Origin: Aselliscus stoliczkanus | Lineage: Eukaryota; Chordata; Mammalia; Chiroptera; Hipposideridae | NCBI GenBank assembly: GCA_033961575.1 | Contig: CM066734.1 | Coordinates: 86,140,501 to 86,204,500 of the forward strand | Direction: 5' to 3' | DNA: 64,000 nucleotides | Shown here: piece after piece, positions 1 to 11,810 of the stretch | Numbering within the stretch: the first letter of the stretch is position 1 | Layout of the letters: each line of letters starts with the position of its first letter | Position numbers and translations under genes: made by a program | The notes under the pieces: model-generated | The model's input: only the letters and a program-made list of their open reading frames with translations | What the model was told of the DNA's origin: nothing | Databases searched by the model: none

Positions 1-2227
1 AGATATGTATGAGTACAGTGAAATTCTTAGATAATTTATTCTACTTACTTGAAAAAAATTCTTTTGATTATACATCCTTCAGTGGAAATGATGAGTTGAA
101 AATTGGATCTGAACTCAACTGGCAGTATTCTATAAAAATATACCAAAGTAAAGAAGCTAAAAAGCCTCACCTAGTTAATTGAAAAACTGAATGTGCTTAA
201 AGAACTGGCATAAGAAAAATTTAGTTTTATTTTTCCACTTTTGTTTTCATTTTCAGCTCACCTCCAACCTGTTCTTTCTTATATCTAGTTGTAAGTGCAG
301 ACGCAAAAACTAAGCAGATATACTTCTTCAAATGGAGACATTTTTAAGCCAGCTAAGCATGGCTAGGAAAAAGAAAAAAATTAGAGATGATTTTTGTCAT
401 CTAGCAAATGGTTAGAGATACTACTTGTACCTATAAAAAAGCTATCATTGAATCAACAATTCAATTTTTTTCAAACAAATTGGCTAAATATTTTGTGAAT
501 TTGACAAAAATATTCCAACTGTATTCAGTGGGAAAAAAATCTGTTTTCCAACGAAGTGATTTATTGTCATCAAGACCATTTTGAATATAAAGAAAAAAAC
601 ACTTGCATTATTATGAAATGTGCATTGCCTTTTGTTAATTTCAAAGGAGAAATCTTAATAGTCACTCTAAACAATGACTTGTTAGCTCATGATCTTGTGA
701 GAGATACTTCATATTCAAATCACATATAAGAAGAATAATGAAGAAAATGTGGCTGGTTAAGATATTACTGGGTACAGGGAATTCTAAGAATACTGTTTTA
801 TACTTTTACATAAAGTAGAGGTGACAGCTTGGAAATGTGAAAAGTCATGGGAAAACAGAAAGTGATTTTGAACCCTGAAACTTCTCAAAGAAAGAGGAAA
901 TAAGATCAAGGAAATCATTTTTTTCTCCCCTAGAAAGTTTCGGATTACAGTGATAATGAAGAAACTATATAGATAGGGAATGATAGAAAATGGACCTCAA
1001 TTTTGGCCTTTACAGTAATGATGAAAATCAAAGAGGTTGAAGTTACTATTTCTTATTTTAAAATTGTATGGATTCATTATACCAAGGAGGGAATTCTTAG
1101 TAAGTATCTCACTTAATGAATGAAGGAATCAATAGTATGAATGGAATGTATTTATAAATATCTCTAGAATCACTAAGATTTCTTAAAGGATTTCTAAGGG
1201 AACACTTCAGCACACTGAGGTGGTGAAAGAGATGGTTCTGCAATAAAAGTAGTTAACAAAATTAAATTCTTGCACTGAAACATAAATAAAATTATAATCT
1301 AAATCATTCCGGAGAAGGGAATGGAATGGGGTTGGGTCAGTGAGGTCCAAAAGCAAAAAAAGACTGGTGTCGCCAAAAACATACTTGCTTATGTTCCATT
1401 CTCTGACTAGTTTCCATTTACTGATCCAATTTCCTGTTCTGTGGAGTGTGTACCTTGCTATAACCATGGAATGTGATCCAGGGAGAGTCTGCACGCCTAA
1501 TCCTCCTGAACAAGTGAGTCACACATAGTATCCACAGTAATGTACAAAGAACCCAAACATGGCAATGACCATCATTGGAATACGACTTGCTTTGATGTCT
1601 TACCTGTGGCAATGCAGAAGAAACAAGTCAATAAATGAGTATATTCTATAAATTTTGGAAAATTTCCTATTGTACTTTTTATCTACAGTTGTAAATATTA
1701 ATACATTTTTGGACATTCTAAAATTTCTTGACCATTTAAATATTACTTCTACTATATAAATAGAAACCTTGAGATAATGTTCTGCTTCAACAATTGTAAT
1801 TTCCATGTTACAGTTATTTGCATATAAGTAGGCTTGTTGTCTGAGCCACTTACTCAAGGGTGTATAGTCCTAGGCTTTACTGGCCTTTGTCCAATTCCCT
1901 ATAATTACACAAATAACTGTAGCCACTTGAATTTACTGCCTGAGACACATGCCCACTGATGTATCTTTGCAAACCAAAAGCATAGGAAAGCTGTCAAGGG
2001 TAAGGACTCAATGGCAGGAGTTCGGGACCTACACTGGAATCATACAATGGTGGGTACGCCACTCCTTCAGGGTAGGACTCAGGTAAAGGCAGGAAGGCCA
2101 GGAGGAGGGAAACTAAATTGATTTCTTCAAATGAGAGAAAAGTCAGGCTTCTGCACTCATCACTGGCCTGAAATGACTTTGTGTAGGATTTCCTTTGATT
2201 TTTGATACAACAAAAATTATTACTCAC
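1..2227. other. No gene recognised
   Basis: AT-rich sequence with frequent stops in all frames. The longest open frames are below 100 codons and none resembles a protein I know. No tRNA, snRNA or young repeat was recognised here. Confidence 0.6.
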
Positions 2228-2320
2228 TCCCCATTCAACAGTATTGGGGGGCAATGTGCTAGGCAGTATTCTGGGAGCTGGAAGACAGTGGAGAATAAGA
2301 CACTGAACTTACAGTCTAGC
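2228..2320 (-). mobile_element. L2 LINE 3'-end fragment
   Basis: The words around tgtgctaggcagtattctgg, followed by a 'gaataagacactgaacttacagtctagc' type block, are the reverse complement of the L2 3' UTR end (the part that usually reads 'agaacagtgcctggcaca'). Short and diverged, so the call is tentative. Confidence 0.45.
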
Positions 2321-2625
2321 AGAAAAATAATACCTTACAAATACTTGCATGATTAATTAAATCCAATTGTAAATTGATATATAAAAGTAAATGCTGGTAT
2401 AGCAATGTGTGGAAAGTGTATATGTCCCAGTTTGGCTGGGACAATTTCACATGTCTGTTGTTCTAGAGTAATTATTTGTACTGCCTCCTATCACGCTCAT
2501 AAGCGCCCCCTTTTGGATGATAAATATGTGATTACTGTTCACCATAATAAGAGGAGACCTGACTTAATCTAAGAGCCATAAAATACTATTTTCAGAAAGT
2601 AACTTTTTGTTTTCTTTTCTTTTTT

Positions 2626-2675
2626 AAAAATATGGAACACTTCATGAATTTGTGTGTCATCCTTGTGCAGGCGCC

Positions 2676-2718
<43 letters not shown>

Positions 2719-2732
2719 TCAGAAGCGAGCAC
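2626..2732 (-). pseudogene. U6 snRNA retropseudogene
   Basis: Read on the minus strand this begins GTGCTCGCTTCTGAAGCACA, continues through ATACTAAAATTGGAACGATA and AGAGAAGATTAGCATGG, and ends GTTCCATATTTTT, which is U6 spliceosomal RNA over its whole 107-nt length. Several differences from the functional RNA are visible, such as CTTCTGAAG for CTTCGGCAG, GGCGCCTGCACA for GGCCCCTGCGCA, and CACACAAATTCATGAAG for CACGCAAATTCGTGAAG. Just past the 3' end the minus strand carries an A-rich tail (AAAAAAGAAAAGAAAAC). Direct repeats CAGAAAGYAACTTTTT lie at 2593-2608 and 2732-2747. Tail plus direct repeats show that a U6 transcript was copied into the genome by L1 machinery. I saw no proximal sequence element or TATA box set that would make it a transcribed U6 gene, so it is probably inactive. 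Confidence 0.95.
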
Positions 2733-2799
2733 AGAAAGCAACTTTTTAACTGAGACATAACTAACACTAAAATGTAGTGTTTTCAGATGTGCCAATATC

Positions 2800-2995
2800 T
2801 GTTTTACACACGTTAGAGATATTAAGTCACTTAGTTGCACAAAAGCAATTTGAAGCAAGTAGTATTATATCCCCACTTTTTTCAGATTAGGAGACTGAGG
2901 CACAAAATGTTACGGCAACTTGCCTAAAGTCATATATCAAAAAAATGATAGAACCAGACTTCCAATAGGTAGATTGCTCCAGGGTCCTTATTCTG
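2800..2995 (-). mobile_element. MIR SINE, antisense
   Basis: The block 'tatccccacttttttcagat' followed by 'gactgaggcacaaaatgtta' and 'aacttgcctaaagtcatata' is the reverse complement of the MIR core (which reads 'cagtttcctcatctgtaaaatgggga'). Ancient tRNA-derived mammalian SINE, well diverged. Confidence 0.6.
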
Positions 2996-2999
2996 TAAA

Positions 3000-4361
3000 T
3001 GAGGGGAGAGACAATATCAGATTTAAAAGGGCTTTTTGTTTGTTTGTAAAAATTTAATTGATCTAAAGAACTTCAAAGTTCTGAGTTTATTCTGAAATGA
3101 TTAACTGACAGTGAAATGTCAAACTTGCTGTTATTTTCTCCTCATCAGGTTAAAATTTATAGTCTCAAAATAGTGAAGTATGATCCTGTCTGTGTTAAAT
3201 AAAAAAATGAGTGTATAGACGTGTGTATATATAAATAGAAAAAATTAAATAGAAACAAAAAATTGTTAAGTGGCTACCTCTGAGAATTTGTTGGAATGAG
3301 GGGATGGAGGAACCAGGGGTTTTACTTTTCAACCTGAACTGTTATTTTTTTTCCACAAGTGCAAATTTTTTAACAATAAAAATTAAAAAGTACCAACACC
3401 CCCAATATTGCTGCTTGCTAAGAAACATACAGTGTTTTTGGAGCTGAAGGGAGCTATTTGTAAGAAAGGAGTCACTGATATCAACCTTCACCTGCCCTGT
3501 GAGAACAGACAGTCATGAGAAAAGACTTCAAACAAACCACATAGGATGTTTGTTTGAACAAGAAACTAGGGATGTTGGTATTACCAAGGTACAGTACATT
3601 CTGATGATGAGTGTAATCATACTCTTTCCTGGTACTGAGAATAACCCTTTCAGGAGAATCTAAAGCTATCAGTCAACAGACAACGCAACTCAGCATCAGC
3701 TTTGACAAGTGTCTTGAAAATAGAATAAGACGTTTCCCAGGTGATATAAGCCAATATTCAGCAAGTTCAAGTAAAATTGCTGTGTGGTTGGGCTGAGTTT
3801 TAGTCCTTTTCTACACATCTCATAATTTTCAAGACATTATTTCGATTGATTCAATCAATCATCAGTCAACCAAGGAATTCAATTCTAAACAGTTCTCCAA
3901 CTATCTTTTACCAGTAATTCGGGGCTAAGTATTTTACTGGTGCTTTTACTGAATCATGGTGGGGACTTCCAGATTACAATGTCTTTCTTACAAAACAAAG
4001 AGATGTCCTCATTTTAAATGAAGGTTTCAGACTTCTCTCATTTACTTAACTGGGCAAACAAACTGAAATTTCCCTTTGCTTTATATATAGTCTTGGGTCG
4101 ATATTTGTGCTCCTTTCATGTTTGCTTACTTCTGTAATATTTATGTGAGTTTGTTTTGTGAAGTGAAACTTATGAAAGTATCTGTATATGCAACATGCTC
4201 TAATGATAAAGGCATATTGATTTTACTTAATTACGATGATTATGCTGTAAGACTTGAAGTCTATAATAGAAGTCTATTATTTTCTGGGAAATTTGACAGC
4301 TTTTGGGAACTCTGAGTTTCCAGGGGTCCTCCAGGCTCAGGTTATACAGATCCTTGCATTT
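3000..4361. other. No gene recognised
   Basis: AT-rich unique-looking sequence. The only open frame of note (about 65 codons near 4118-4315) has no recognisable domain. No repeat family was identified. Confidence 0.5.
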
Positions 4362-4374
4362 AAAATGTGTTCTC

Positions 4375-5028
4375 CTTTATAGCTGCATAATAAAATGTAC
4401 CATTTGCAACGAAATGGATGGACCTAGAGAATATTATGTTAAGTGAAATAAGTCAGTCAGAGAAAGACAAATACCATATGATCTCACTTATATGTGGAAT
4501 CTAAAGAACTGAATAAATGAGCAATGTAAACAGAAATAGTCTTAGAGACACAGAGGAAAAACTGATGAGGGCTAGATGGGATGGGGATAGGAGAAGGGGA
4601 AGGGAAGAGGCAACACAAACTGATAACTACAATACTACTGCAGAGACAGAAGAGACAGTTTAGGGAATATAATCAATAATGTTGTAAATAATTTTTTTTT
4701 AGGGGAACAGATGGACTCATGTCTTGTCAGGGAGACCACTTAATCGACTGTGTAGTGGCCTTACCACTGCACTGTACATCTGAAGCTACCGCTGAACAAT
4801 ATTATAGGTCAACTATAATTGAACACATATATAGTCATGGGATGTGGAATATAGTGTGGGGATGGAGTCAATGGAATTGTAATAGATATGTATGATATCG
4901 GGGGTGGGGGGGCAGGGGGAGGAGGGAGTCACTTTGTAAGGATTGAAAAAGATAACTATTGCATCGTTTTATACATCTGTAACTACTACTACTACTAATA
5001 ATAATAATAATAATAAAAAAGTTTTAAA
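4375..5028 (+). mobile_element. 5'-truncated L1 (3' end)
   Basis: Starts in the last part of L1 ORF2 ('accatttgcaacgaaatgga', 'gacctagagaatattatgtt') and runs through the 3' UTR, including the 'accatatgatctcacttata' block and a G-rich stretch, to an A/T-rich tail of ACT and AAT triplets followed by a short A run. The 13-bp direct repeat AAAATGTGTTCTC at 4362-4374 and 5029-5041 is the target-site duplication, so both ends are defined. About 650 bp of a roughly 6-kb element remain; there is no coding capacity. Confidence 0.85.
4979..5027. repeat. (ACT)n/(AAT)n tail repeat
   Basis: ACT triplets run into AAT triplets and end in A-rich sequence. It is the expanded tail of the L1 copy just upstream rather than an independent microsatellite. 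Confidence 0.8.
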
Positions 5029-5041
5029 AAAATGTGTTCTC

Positions 5042-6696
5042 TTGTCTTTGAAATAGTTGCTTTCCTGAATTATTCTGCATAAGACAAGCATCAGGATATG
5101 AAATATTCCATTTAATTTTAAGTCATATGTAATTGATAGTGTGACTATTTTTCTGACTCCTTGCACTGAGTGTGTGATCCTACACATTTTAGAAACTTAC
5201 AAATATCGAGATCTAGGAACACATCCCTCTTTCCTTTGTTTAATAGGTATTTTGTTAGATTTCATGTTAAACAGAATCTTTTTCCTTTTTGCATCCATAG
5301 CACATTGTCCCTAATGCTATCACAACACTTCTAACATTTCTTTTTCATTAAATTATGTTTCTGTCTTCTATTCTAATTATATGCTGTGAAGGGTTAATGT
5401 TCAATAATGTTATGATAGTGATGATAATGATGATTTCTCAAACACTGAAGAACAGTTTGTAATATGAAGTAGGGTCTCCATATACCTATTGAATAAAGGA
5501 AGACATTAATAAATGTATGATGGATATATATATGTGGTTTAAGTCCTTTGATTTAAATAATTATTAAAATAATCAATTTTGATGAGGAAAGGATAAAGAG
5601 TATATTATTAGACACTTATTCTGTATCTTCAGATGGAGTGAGTCTGGTTAAAATGGTGAATCTGGTTAACGATAAGCAGCATGATAGTTTCACATGTGGC
5701 AAGTGGATAAAAAAGATAATATGTGAAACAACTTCATAGAATAGCTCAGAAAAAAAAAAAGAAGTGTCTGTGAGTTTTTGCCTAAGAAGGTAAGGTAACA
5801 GTTTAAGATTACTTCTTTAGACAGTAGAGAACTGTAGAGCATGTGTGGTTGTCTCATCCAACAGTGATAAAAGAACAACCACATCCACTCTTCAGGAACC
5901 AAGACAGAGATATCGACAGCAAAATTACCAAAACACAAAACAACTGAACTAGAGCTCCTTGCATAGGTCAGTGGCATCAATATATTCCTGATCATGACTC
6001 AGTAGTTACAATGGGGCCAGAGTATGTGGTGCAGTCTCAACTATAGCAGTCCTGGGACCAACCTGCCACTGTGCCCAAGTCCTATTTAAGAATTTATAAA
6101 GAACCTAGCATTCTTAAGCGGGGGGAGAGAATGGTTTACATATGATTTTACAACGAATAAAATGTAGTTTATCTGTCCACATATTCATACGTTCTAAGTG
6201 TCTATTCAAATAACCTTAGACTTGAAAAGTGGCAACCTAGTATAACGAAGTTTTATTCTATATTCAAGGCACTTGCCAAATCTGTACAGAAATGCTATAT
6301 CCCCATAGAATTAGTAGTTTAATATTCCTCACTCCACTAAACAACCAATTAACTCCACAGAAAATTTAACTCAGGAGAAATGATCCATCTAACAGTCTCA
6401 ATTGAGAGCTCTTCTCTCTAGAAGTAAGAGTAAAGATTGTTTTCTTCACACTTGAATTCAACCTGAATGATATGTAATTAATATTTCTATGGCACACAGA
6501 GTGGATTGTAGCTCAATGAATTTGAAGAAAAAAAGAATAGGGGAAAGGACGCTATTCTTTGCAACATTGACACAATGTTTATAATCTTTTGTTATTAAAT
6601 TTTTGTTTATACAATTGAAAGCTTTAAAAAGGTATCTATTCATAATGCCAACCTGTACGTATGCATATGTGCTTGTCCACATACACACATTCATGC

Positions 6697-6700
<4 letters not shown>
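5042..6700. other. No gene recognised
   Basis: AT-rich sequence with no identifiable gene or dated repeat. A 101-codon minus-strand frame at 5690-5995 is low in complexity and hydrophobic by composition and shows no domain. Confidence 0.5.
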
Positions 6701-6737
<37 letters not shown>

Positions 6738-6750
6738 CACACACACACAC
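6700..6750. repeat. (CA)n microsatellite
   Basis: About 16 CA units, briefly interrupted by AGACAC and then ACACAC again. It lies roughly 75 bp before the LTR that follows. Confidence 0.9.
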
Positions 6751-6824
6751 AGCAGCAGCTGTACCTCCTCCCCCGCCCCTCTTTCATTCTTCTTACAATC
6801 TTAACTCTGCCCCCAAACTGAGGT

Positions 6825-7496
6825 GTGGAAGGCAGAATAATTGCCACCCTAACATGCCCATCTAATCCACAGAACCTGTGACTATGATATCTTACATGGC
6901 AAAAGGGACTTTGCAGATGTGATGAACAGTTAGGACATTGATATGGAGGGATTTTGCTGGATTATCTGGTTAGGCCCAATATAATAATAGGAGTTCTTAA
7001 AAAGGAATCTTTTCTAGCTGGCCGAGTGGCGCGGTGGTTAAGCGCTGGCTTGGGAAGCCAGCGGCCCTGGTTTGGGTCCCACATATGAGGGCCAATGACA
7101 CTACCCTTAAAAAAAAAAAAGAAAATGAAGAAAAGAATTTTTTCTGGTTATGACCAGAGAGAGATATGACAAAGAAAGAAGCGTCACATGAAAGAAGGAA
7201 AGAGACCCATTATTGCTAGGTTTAAAGGTAAGGATAAGATTACCTTTAAAGGTAAGATTCTCAAGGAATTTGAGACTCTTCTAGAAGCTGGAGTGGCCCT
7301 CATTTGACAACTAGCAAGAAAAAGTCCTACAATCACAAGGAACTCAATCCTGCGGACAACCTGAATGAGCAAGAAAATATATATATATCCATAGAGTCTC
7401 CAGAAATGAATGCAACATTTTGTTACCTTGATTTAGCCCAGGGAGACTCACTAGGGTTGTGGTAATTTATTCCAGCAGAAATGAAAACCTAATACA
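6825..7496 (+). mobile_element. MLT1-type MaLR LTR, split by a SINE
   Basis: Starts at TGTGGAAGGCAGAATAATTG and carries the blocks 'acatggcaaaagggactttg' and 'cagatgtgatgaacagttag'; it ends near 'aaaacctaatacaca'-like sequence. This matches the long terminal repeat of ancient non-autonomous ERVL-MaLR elements (MLT1 group, as I recall it). It is a solo LTR with no internal retroviral sequence next to it. A type A SINE sits inside at 7017-7120, so the LTR is older than the SINE. Confidence 0.7.
7017..7120 (+). mobile_element. Type A tRNA-derived SINE, short form
   Basis: Head GCTGGCCGAGTGGCGCGGTG with A-box-like GTGGTTAAGCGC and B-box-like GGTTTGGGTCCC, then the fixed 3' end (here ACACTACCCTT) and a 12-base A tail. 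Imperfect direct repeats resembling AAAAGAATTTTTTCT flank it (about 7000-7015 and 7132-7147). Pol III-type internal promoter; no coding capacity. It interrupts the MLT1-type LTR. Confidence 0.9.
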
Positions 7497-8654
7497 CTAA
7501 AACATGTAAACAAGGAAACTGCTCTCAGAAACAATAAAGATGCTATGTGTACAACTGCCATATTTCAGATGACTCTTCCACCTTACCCTTTCTCCTTTAT
7601 TAACAGATAAGAAGTTGGGTGACCAATTGATCTACATGCTTTATTACTAAAGAGTGCTGAAAACACTTCCTCACCATAGGGAGTGGATCAAGCCTGGTTG
7701 GAGATGACTAACAAGACAGACTAGAAATGGCCTCTTTTATGACCCAGGCCTCAGGGCTACACAAGGCTTTTGGAAAAAGAGTATTCAGATGGCAAAATCA
7801 ATCTCAAAATTGCCCACTTTCCCACAGATCTCTGGGGAAACTGTCCTTCGTAGAAGTAGGTAGGTCAGGTCAGTGGTAAGCCATGCAGAGTGATTGGAGG
7901 GGTATTAGGAGGGGCTTGAAACTATTTCCTCATTAGCTGCCCTATTGCCTGAAACTCATAATTAGATAGTCATTCCTTTCGTGAAGGAAAGAGAAGTTTC
8001 TAAGACCTTAACAAAGTAGAAAAATAGCTTTAATTTTGTGTGGAAGGAAGGAACACAAGAAAAGAGTAGAAATAGGTGGTTTAAAAATAATCAGTTAATA
8101 TGTTAGTATCAAAGACCCAACACATGGGAAGAGGCACTATATATTTATGGTGTAGCTTTTATGTTTATCATAGTTATTCATGCACATAGCTTAGAGGGTC
8201 ACATAGTTATATAAGGCTTGCTTCCTGACCCCATCCACCATGTTTCTTGCTTCCCAGAAGCAACCATTTTCATCTTGTTTAATGGATTATTGTTTACTCC
8301 ATACAACTAAATAACATGCTTTATATTGCTATTTTTTTTTTAATTTTTCAGTGTTAAGCCCTACATATTGGCTTCCAGCCATGAATGATAACAATTTAGC
8401 TCTTTCTCACACCCTACTCACAGTCCCATCATACACATGGAAACAACTATACCCCCACCCTCACCCCTGTCCCCTATTGTGGTTATATAAAAGCTTAGGT
8501 AAATCAATTATCATTTTTTACATTGTTAGGACGACGCATATGTTATTGGCAGTGGAGCCATTTCACATATTTTGAGTAGCTTTTTTTCTTTCATGTCATT
8601 TTGTTTTCAAGTTCTTTGTAATCCCAAAGATATATCTTGCTAATTTTTTGTCAG

Positions 8655-8655
<1 letters not shown>
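7497..8655. other. No gene recognised
   Basis: Mostly AT-rich unique sequence. The stretch 8150-8640 has the texture of an old antisense L1 3' region, but I could not confirm it. Confidence 0.4.
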
Positions 8656-8705
<50 letters not shown>

Positions 8706-8706
8706 A
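8656..8706. repeat. (TATC)n microsatellite
   Basis: About 12 near-perfect TATC units. Confidence 0.95.
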
Positions 8707-8984
8707 TTATCACTAGCTCCTCGAAACTCTTCTTGGACTATGTAAATCTCCTTTCTATATATTCAAACATTAAGGACAATAAATAGTCTATAAATTGCAT
8801 CTTCTCTCCAAGCCTTCTCATCTTCCCCAGCCTAATTTGATTAATCTCAAAGTCTGTTACTTTATCACCATATTGAGAATTTCCATCTTTTCCATCTTGT
8901 ACTGTATCCGTTGTTTCTCAGATCGCTTTGTTTCTTTCTTGGTTTACTTCGTTGTTTTCATGGAGAATATCCTCCAGTATGTTC

Positions 8985-9080
8985 TTCTCATTCAACCATC
9001 TTTTGCTACCTACCAAGTGCCATGCATGGTCCCAGGTATTGAGGGTAGAGTGAGAACCAATCTTCATGGAATTGTATTTT
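8985..9080 (-). mobile_element. Possible L2 3'-end fragment
   Basis: 'accaagtgccatgcatggtc' followed by 'ccaggtattgagggtagagt' resembles the reverse complement of the L2 terminal block. Short and weak. Confidence 0.4.
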
Positions 9081-9084
9081 GAAG

Positions 9085-9756
9085 AACACAGTGGTAGAAA
9101 GGAAGCAACCTTCTCCCATACACTTGGGCAGAGACCATCCTGGTTCATGAACTCCACTGAGCAATAATATTGTAGGAAGGAGTCTTTCCAGTATCCCACT
9201 GCTATCCCTTCAAGTAACAGCATCCTTTTCTCTGGAAATGGTGACTACCTTCCAACTTCATGCTGTCATGGTCATATGATCTGGCCCAGGGGTAGGCACA
9301 TAGCAAAATCTGAGCTTCTGTTCACAGACATTTTATGCACAGTCTGAGATCATGGAATAGAAATGCTACAGCCCTACAGCTCTCTGTAGCCATTCCTTCC
9401 TTTCACCAAAGTATGGAGATTTGCCTCTTCAAATTTTGACCCATTCTTTAGAGGTAAACTATACCTATTCTATCTGAGGCATTGCACCAAATCCCATGGG
9501 AAATACGTGGATAAAGCCCTTCCAGATAAGGATAGACTGAGGCTAATGTACAGAAAAAGTTGGAATTTGGAAATGAGAGAGAGAGGGGGAGAAAGATATC
9601 AACATCATTTGCATCTCCTGTGTCCCCCAGTATTCTACCTCTGCAATCCCCTCCCCAATTCTGCCAGCCACTAAATTCCCCCATTTGCTAAATTCCCCAT
9701 AACTTGATTTTGATTTCTATCTCCTACAACCAGAATCCTAGGTAATGACAGACACT
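9085..9756. other. No gene recognised
   Basis: No repeat family or exon was identified. The open frames at 8918-9223 and 9448-9684 (both minus) lack recognisable domains. Confidence 0.45.
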
Positions 9757-9771
9757 AAAAGGGAAACTGAT

Positions 9772-9917
9772 GGGCAGGCGGAGTGGCTCAGTTGGTTAAG
9801 AGCTCGCTCAAGAGTGTGAGCTCTGAGCAACAGGGTCGCTGGTTTGATTCCCGGCCCGTGCCGAGCTGCCACTCAGCTGCCACAGGTGGCAGGATGACTC
9901 AGCTTAAAAAAAAAAAA
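9772..9917 (+). mobile_element. Type B (Rhin-1-like) SINE, short form
   Basis: tRNA-like head GGAGTGGCTCAGTTGGTTAA with B box GGTTTGATTCCC, a short linker, then GGCAGGATGACTCAGCT directly followed by the A tail. The direct repeat AAAAGGGAAACTGAT at 9757-9771 and 9918-9932 is perfect, so the insertion is fairly recent. It stops where the long type B copies (55.6 and 58.1 kb) continue into a second tRNA-like unit. Confidence 0.92.
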
Positions 9918-10144
9918 AAAAGGGAAACTGATTAATGAAGTAAAATTCTTGGGAATATCCTCTATGGAGGGCCTGTGGTCTCCCTAATTCCATATAATGA
10001 TTTTCCCCTCTGCTAGAAAACAAGATGGGATTAAGAAAGGTTCTCCAAGGTTTCTAGGCTCCTTCCAAATGATATACCATATACCTGAAATAAGGAAGAA
10101 GGGTAGATGAATATATAAGATCATCAAATTCCTTGTGAAAATTA

Positions 10145-10255
10145 TATCTTCATTGGGATGTAATCTCCATGAGGTCAGGGATTTGTCTAATTTTATTAAT
10201 TGCTATATCCCTAGTGCTTAGAAGACTGTTTATTGAATGAATGGATGTATACATG
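10145..10255 (+). mobile_element. L2 LINE 3' end
   Basis: 'taatctccatgaggtcaggg', 'gctatatccctagtgcttag' and 'ttattgaatgaatgg' follow the L2 3' UTR in order. Ancient and truncated. Confidence 0.65.
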
Positions 10256-10259
10256 CATG

Positions 10260-10800
10260 TATGAACTTTTAACATACAAAAGATTAAGAGAAAAATTGCC
10301 CATTAGTGTCCTAAACAAGGAAGAAAGAATTGTGTTTGGGTGGTCACCATGGGCCTTTAAGTTCTGTCCACACAAAATAATAAAAGAAGACATTCCTCTC
10401 CTGTCTCCCTAACCCCAATAAAAGACCTTGAGGGATTGTGATCTTTAGTTGGTTCAGGACAATTCAATAAAGGGGCTATTAAACCATGACAGCATGCACA
10501 AGTACTAGGATGATTCTGACTTCATTATGATGAAAGGAAACAAGGCATAGCCTCTCCCAAAGAGGAAAAACAGAGTCAATTTTGAAAGATTGTAAAAGAT
10601 TAAGAAAAGCCAAAAAGTAAGAATATTTTCTTAATGTCTTTATGTAAGACCATGCTTATCTTTGGTCTTTAGCTATTTCCAGGGAGCTATAACAAGCAGA
10701 CCACTTAGCAGCAATATCCTTATACATAAAGTCCTTATTAGTTGGTTGCTTAATCGTGAAATGTCAGGCAACCCTCTAAAATGTCACAGATTATGTTATT
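10260..10800. other. No gene recognised
   Basis: Unique-looking AT-rich sequence with no identified feature. Confidence 0.45.
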
Positions 10801-10816
10801 AAAGAATATAGATAGA

Positions 10817-10947
10817 GGGCCAGCTGAATGGCATGGTGGTTAAGTGCTGGCTTGGGAAGCCAGCAGCCCCTGTTTGGGTCCCACGTCTGAGGGCCAGTGA
10901 CACTGCCCACAAAATAAATAAATAAATAATAATGTAAAAAAAAAAAA
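10817..10947 (+). mobile_element. Type A SINE, short form
   Basis: Begins GGGCCAGCTGAATGGCATGG, keeps GTGGTTAAGTGCTGGCTTGG and the B box GTTTGGGTCCC, ends CACTGCCCAC, then has a patterned tail (AAATA)n followed by a pure A run. The 16-bp duplication AAAGAATATAGATAGA is perfect (10801-10816 and 10948-10963). Confidence 0.93.
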
Positions 10948-10963
10948 AAAGAATATAGATAGA

Positions 10964-11735
10964 AAACAAATCAACTCTGATTGTTATATATTCAGACTTT
11001 TATAGGTAAACAACCTGAGACTACCTCTAGAGTATTGGGCAAGATTCAGATGGGTTAAGCCTTCTTTTCCAGATATTTAATGTAATATTTTTCAGCTGAA
11101 AGGGACATAAAAGTCCATCTGGAAATGAGAGTATTTTTGAATGCCTCAGATGAGCTTCTCTCTGAAAGATAGTCCCCAGTTTTAATGGTGCCAAGAAAGG
11201 AATATTGATGATCTAGCAACCAAGTCCACCTTCTGAATGGATGGTATTTTTCTGGACATGCAACATTCAATTGCAACATTCAGTAGCAGCTTGTGTGACA
11301 TAGACTAAAAGATACAGCAAGACAAATACTCATTCTCTGGTGCCGAGGGACAAGTCCAGATGTTAATGTTGAAGTGTATATCTCCCTGCCATTGTTCCTA
11401 TGGGATCCAGTCATTAGTACACCAGGTTTGTGGTAAAATGATTATCTTTCTGTTAAGTAAACAGATGAGTCAATATGTGAGATCTGTAGTTAATGGTCTT
11501 TCTTCTCTTGCTCTACATAAAATCTAAATGTCCCAGTATTATCTATTCATAATGAAATGATTTAACTCTGAAATAGTTATTTCTCCCTTTTATCTTCTGT
11601 GTCTTGAAACCAGGTGGTGGTCTCTCAAACACATTCACTTTCAATTCTACTACTCATTCTTCATAGACCTTCTGTTTTTATGTTTGTGTTATTCTTTTTA
11701 TCTCACACACTTGAAAGTAAACCCCACTCTTTGAC
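10964..11735. other. No gene recognised
   Basis: No exon or repeat family identified. Confidence 0.4.
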
Positions 11736-11795
11736 TAGCTTGCACAACAATGTAACCTCAGCAACTACAGCACATAGTATGCAATAAATATTTGG
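11735..11795 (+). mobile_element. Possible L2 3'-end scrap
   Basis: 'cagcacatagtatgcaataa' followed by atatttgg resembles the last bases of L2. It directly precedes the twin-primed L1. Confidence 0.4.
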
Positions 11796-11810
11796 AAAAT
11801 GAAAGGGGGC

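Noticed and set aside
7017..7090. Functional tRNA genes at the SINE heads
   Set aside because: The heads keep A- and B-box-like motifs but lack a proper acceptor stem and terminator and are followed by SINE bodies with A tails.
7225..7256. Small repeat of TTTAAAGGTAAG with an inverted partner
   Set aside because: Short, inside an old LTR, and without further signs of mobility or function.
8641..8710. CRISPR-like regular repeats
   Set aside because: The tetranucleotide arrays here and elsewhere have no spacers; they are microsatellites, and the DNA is mammalian.
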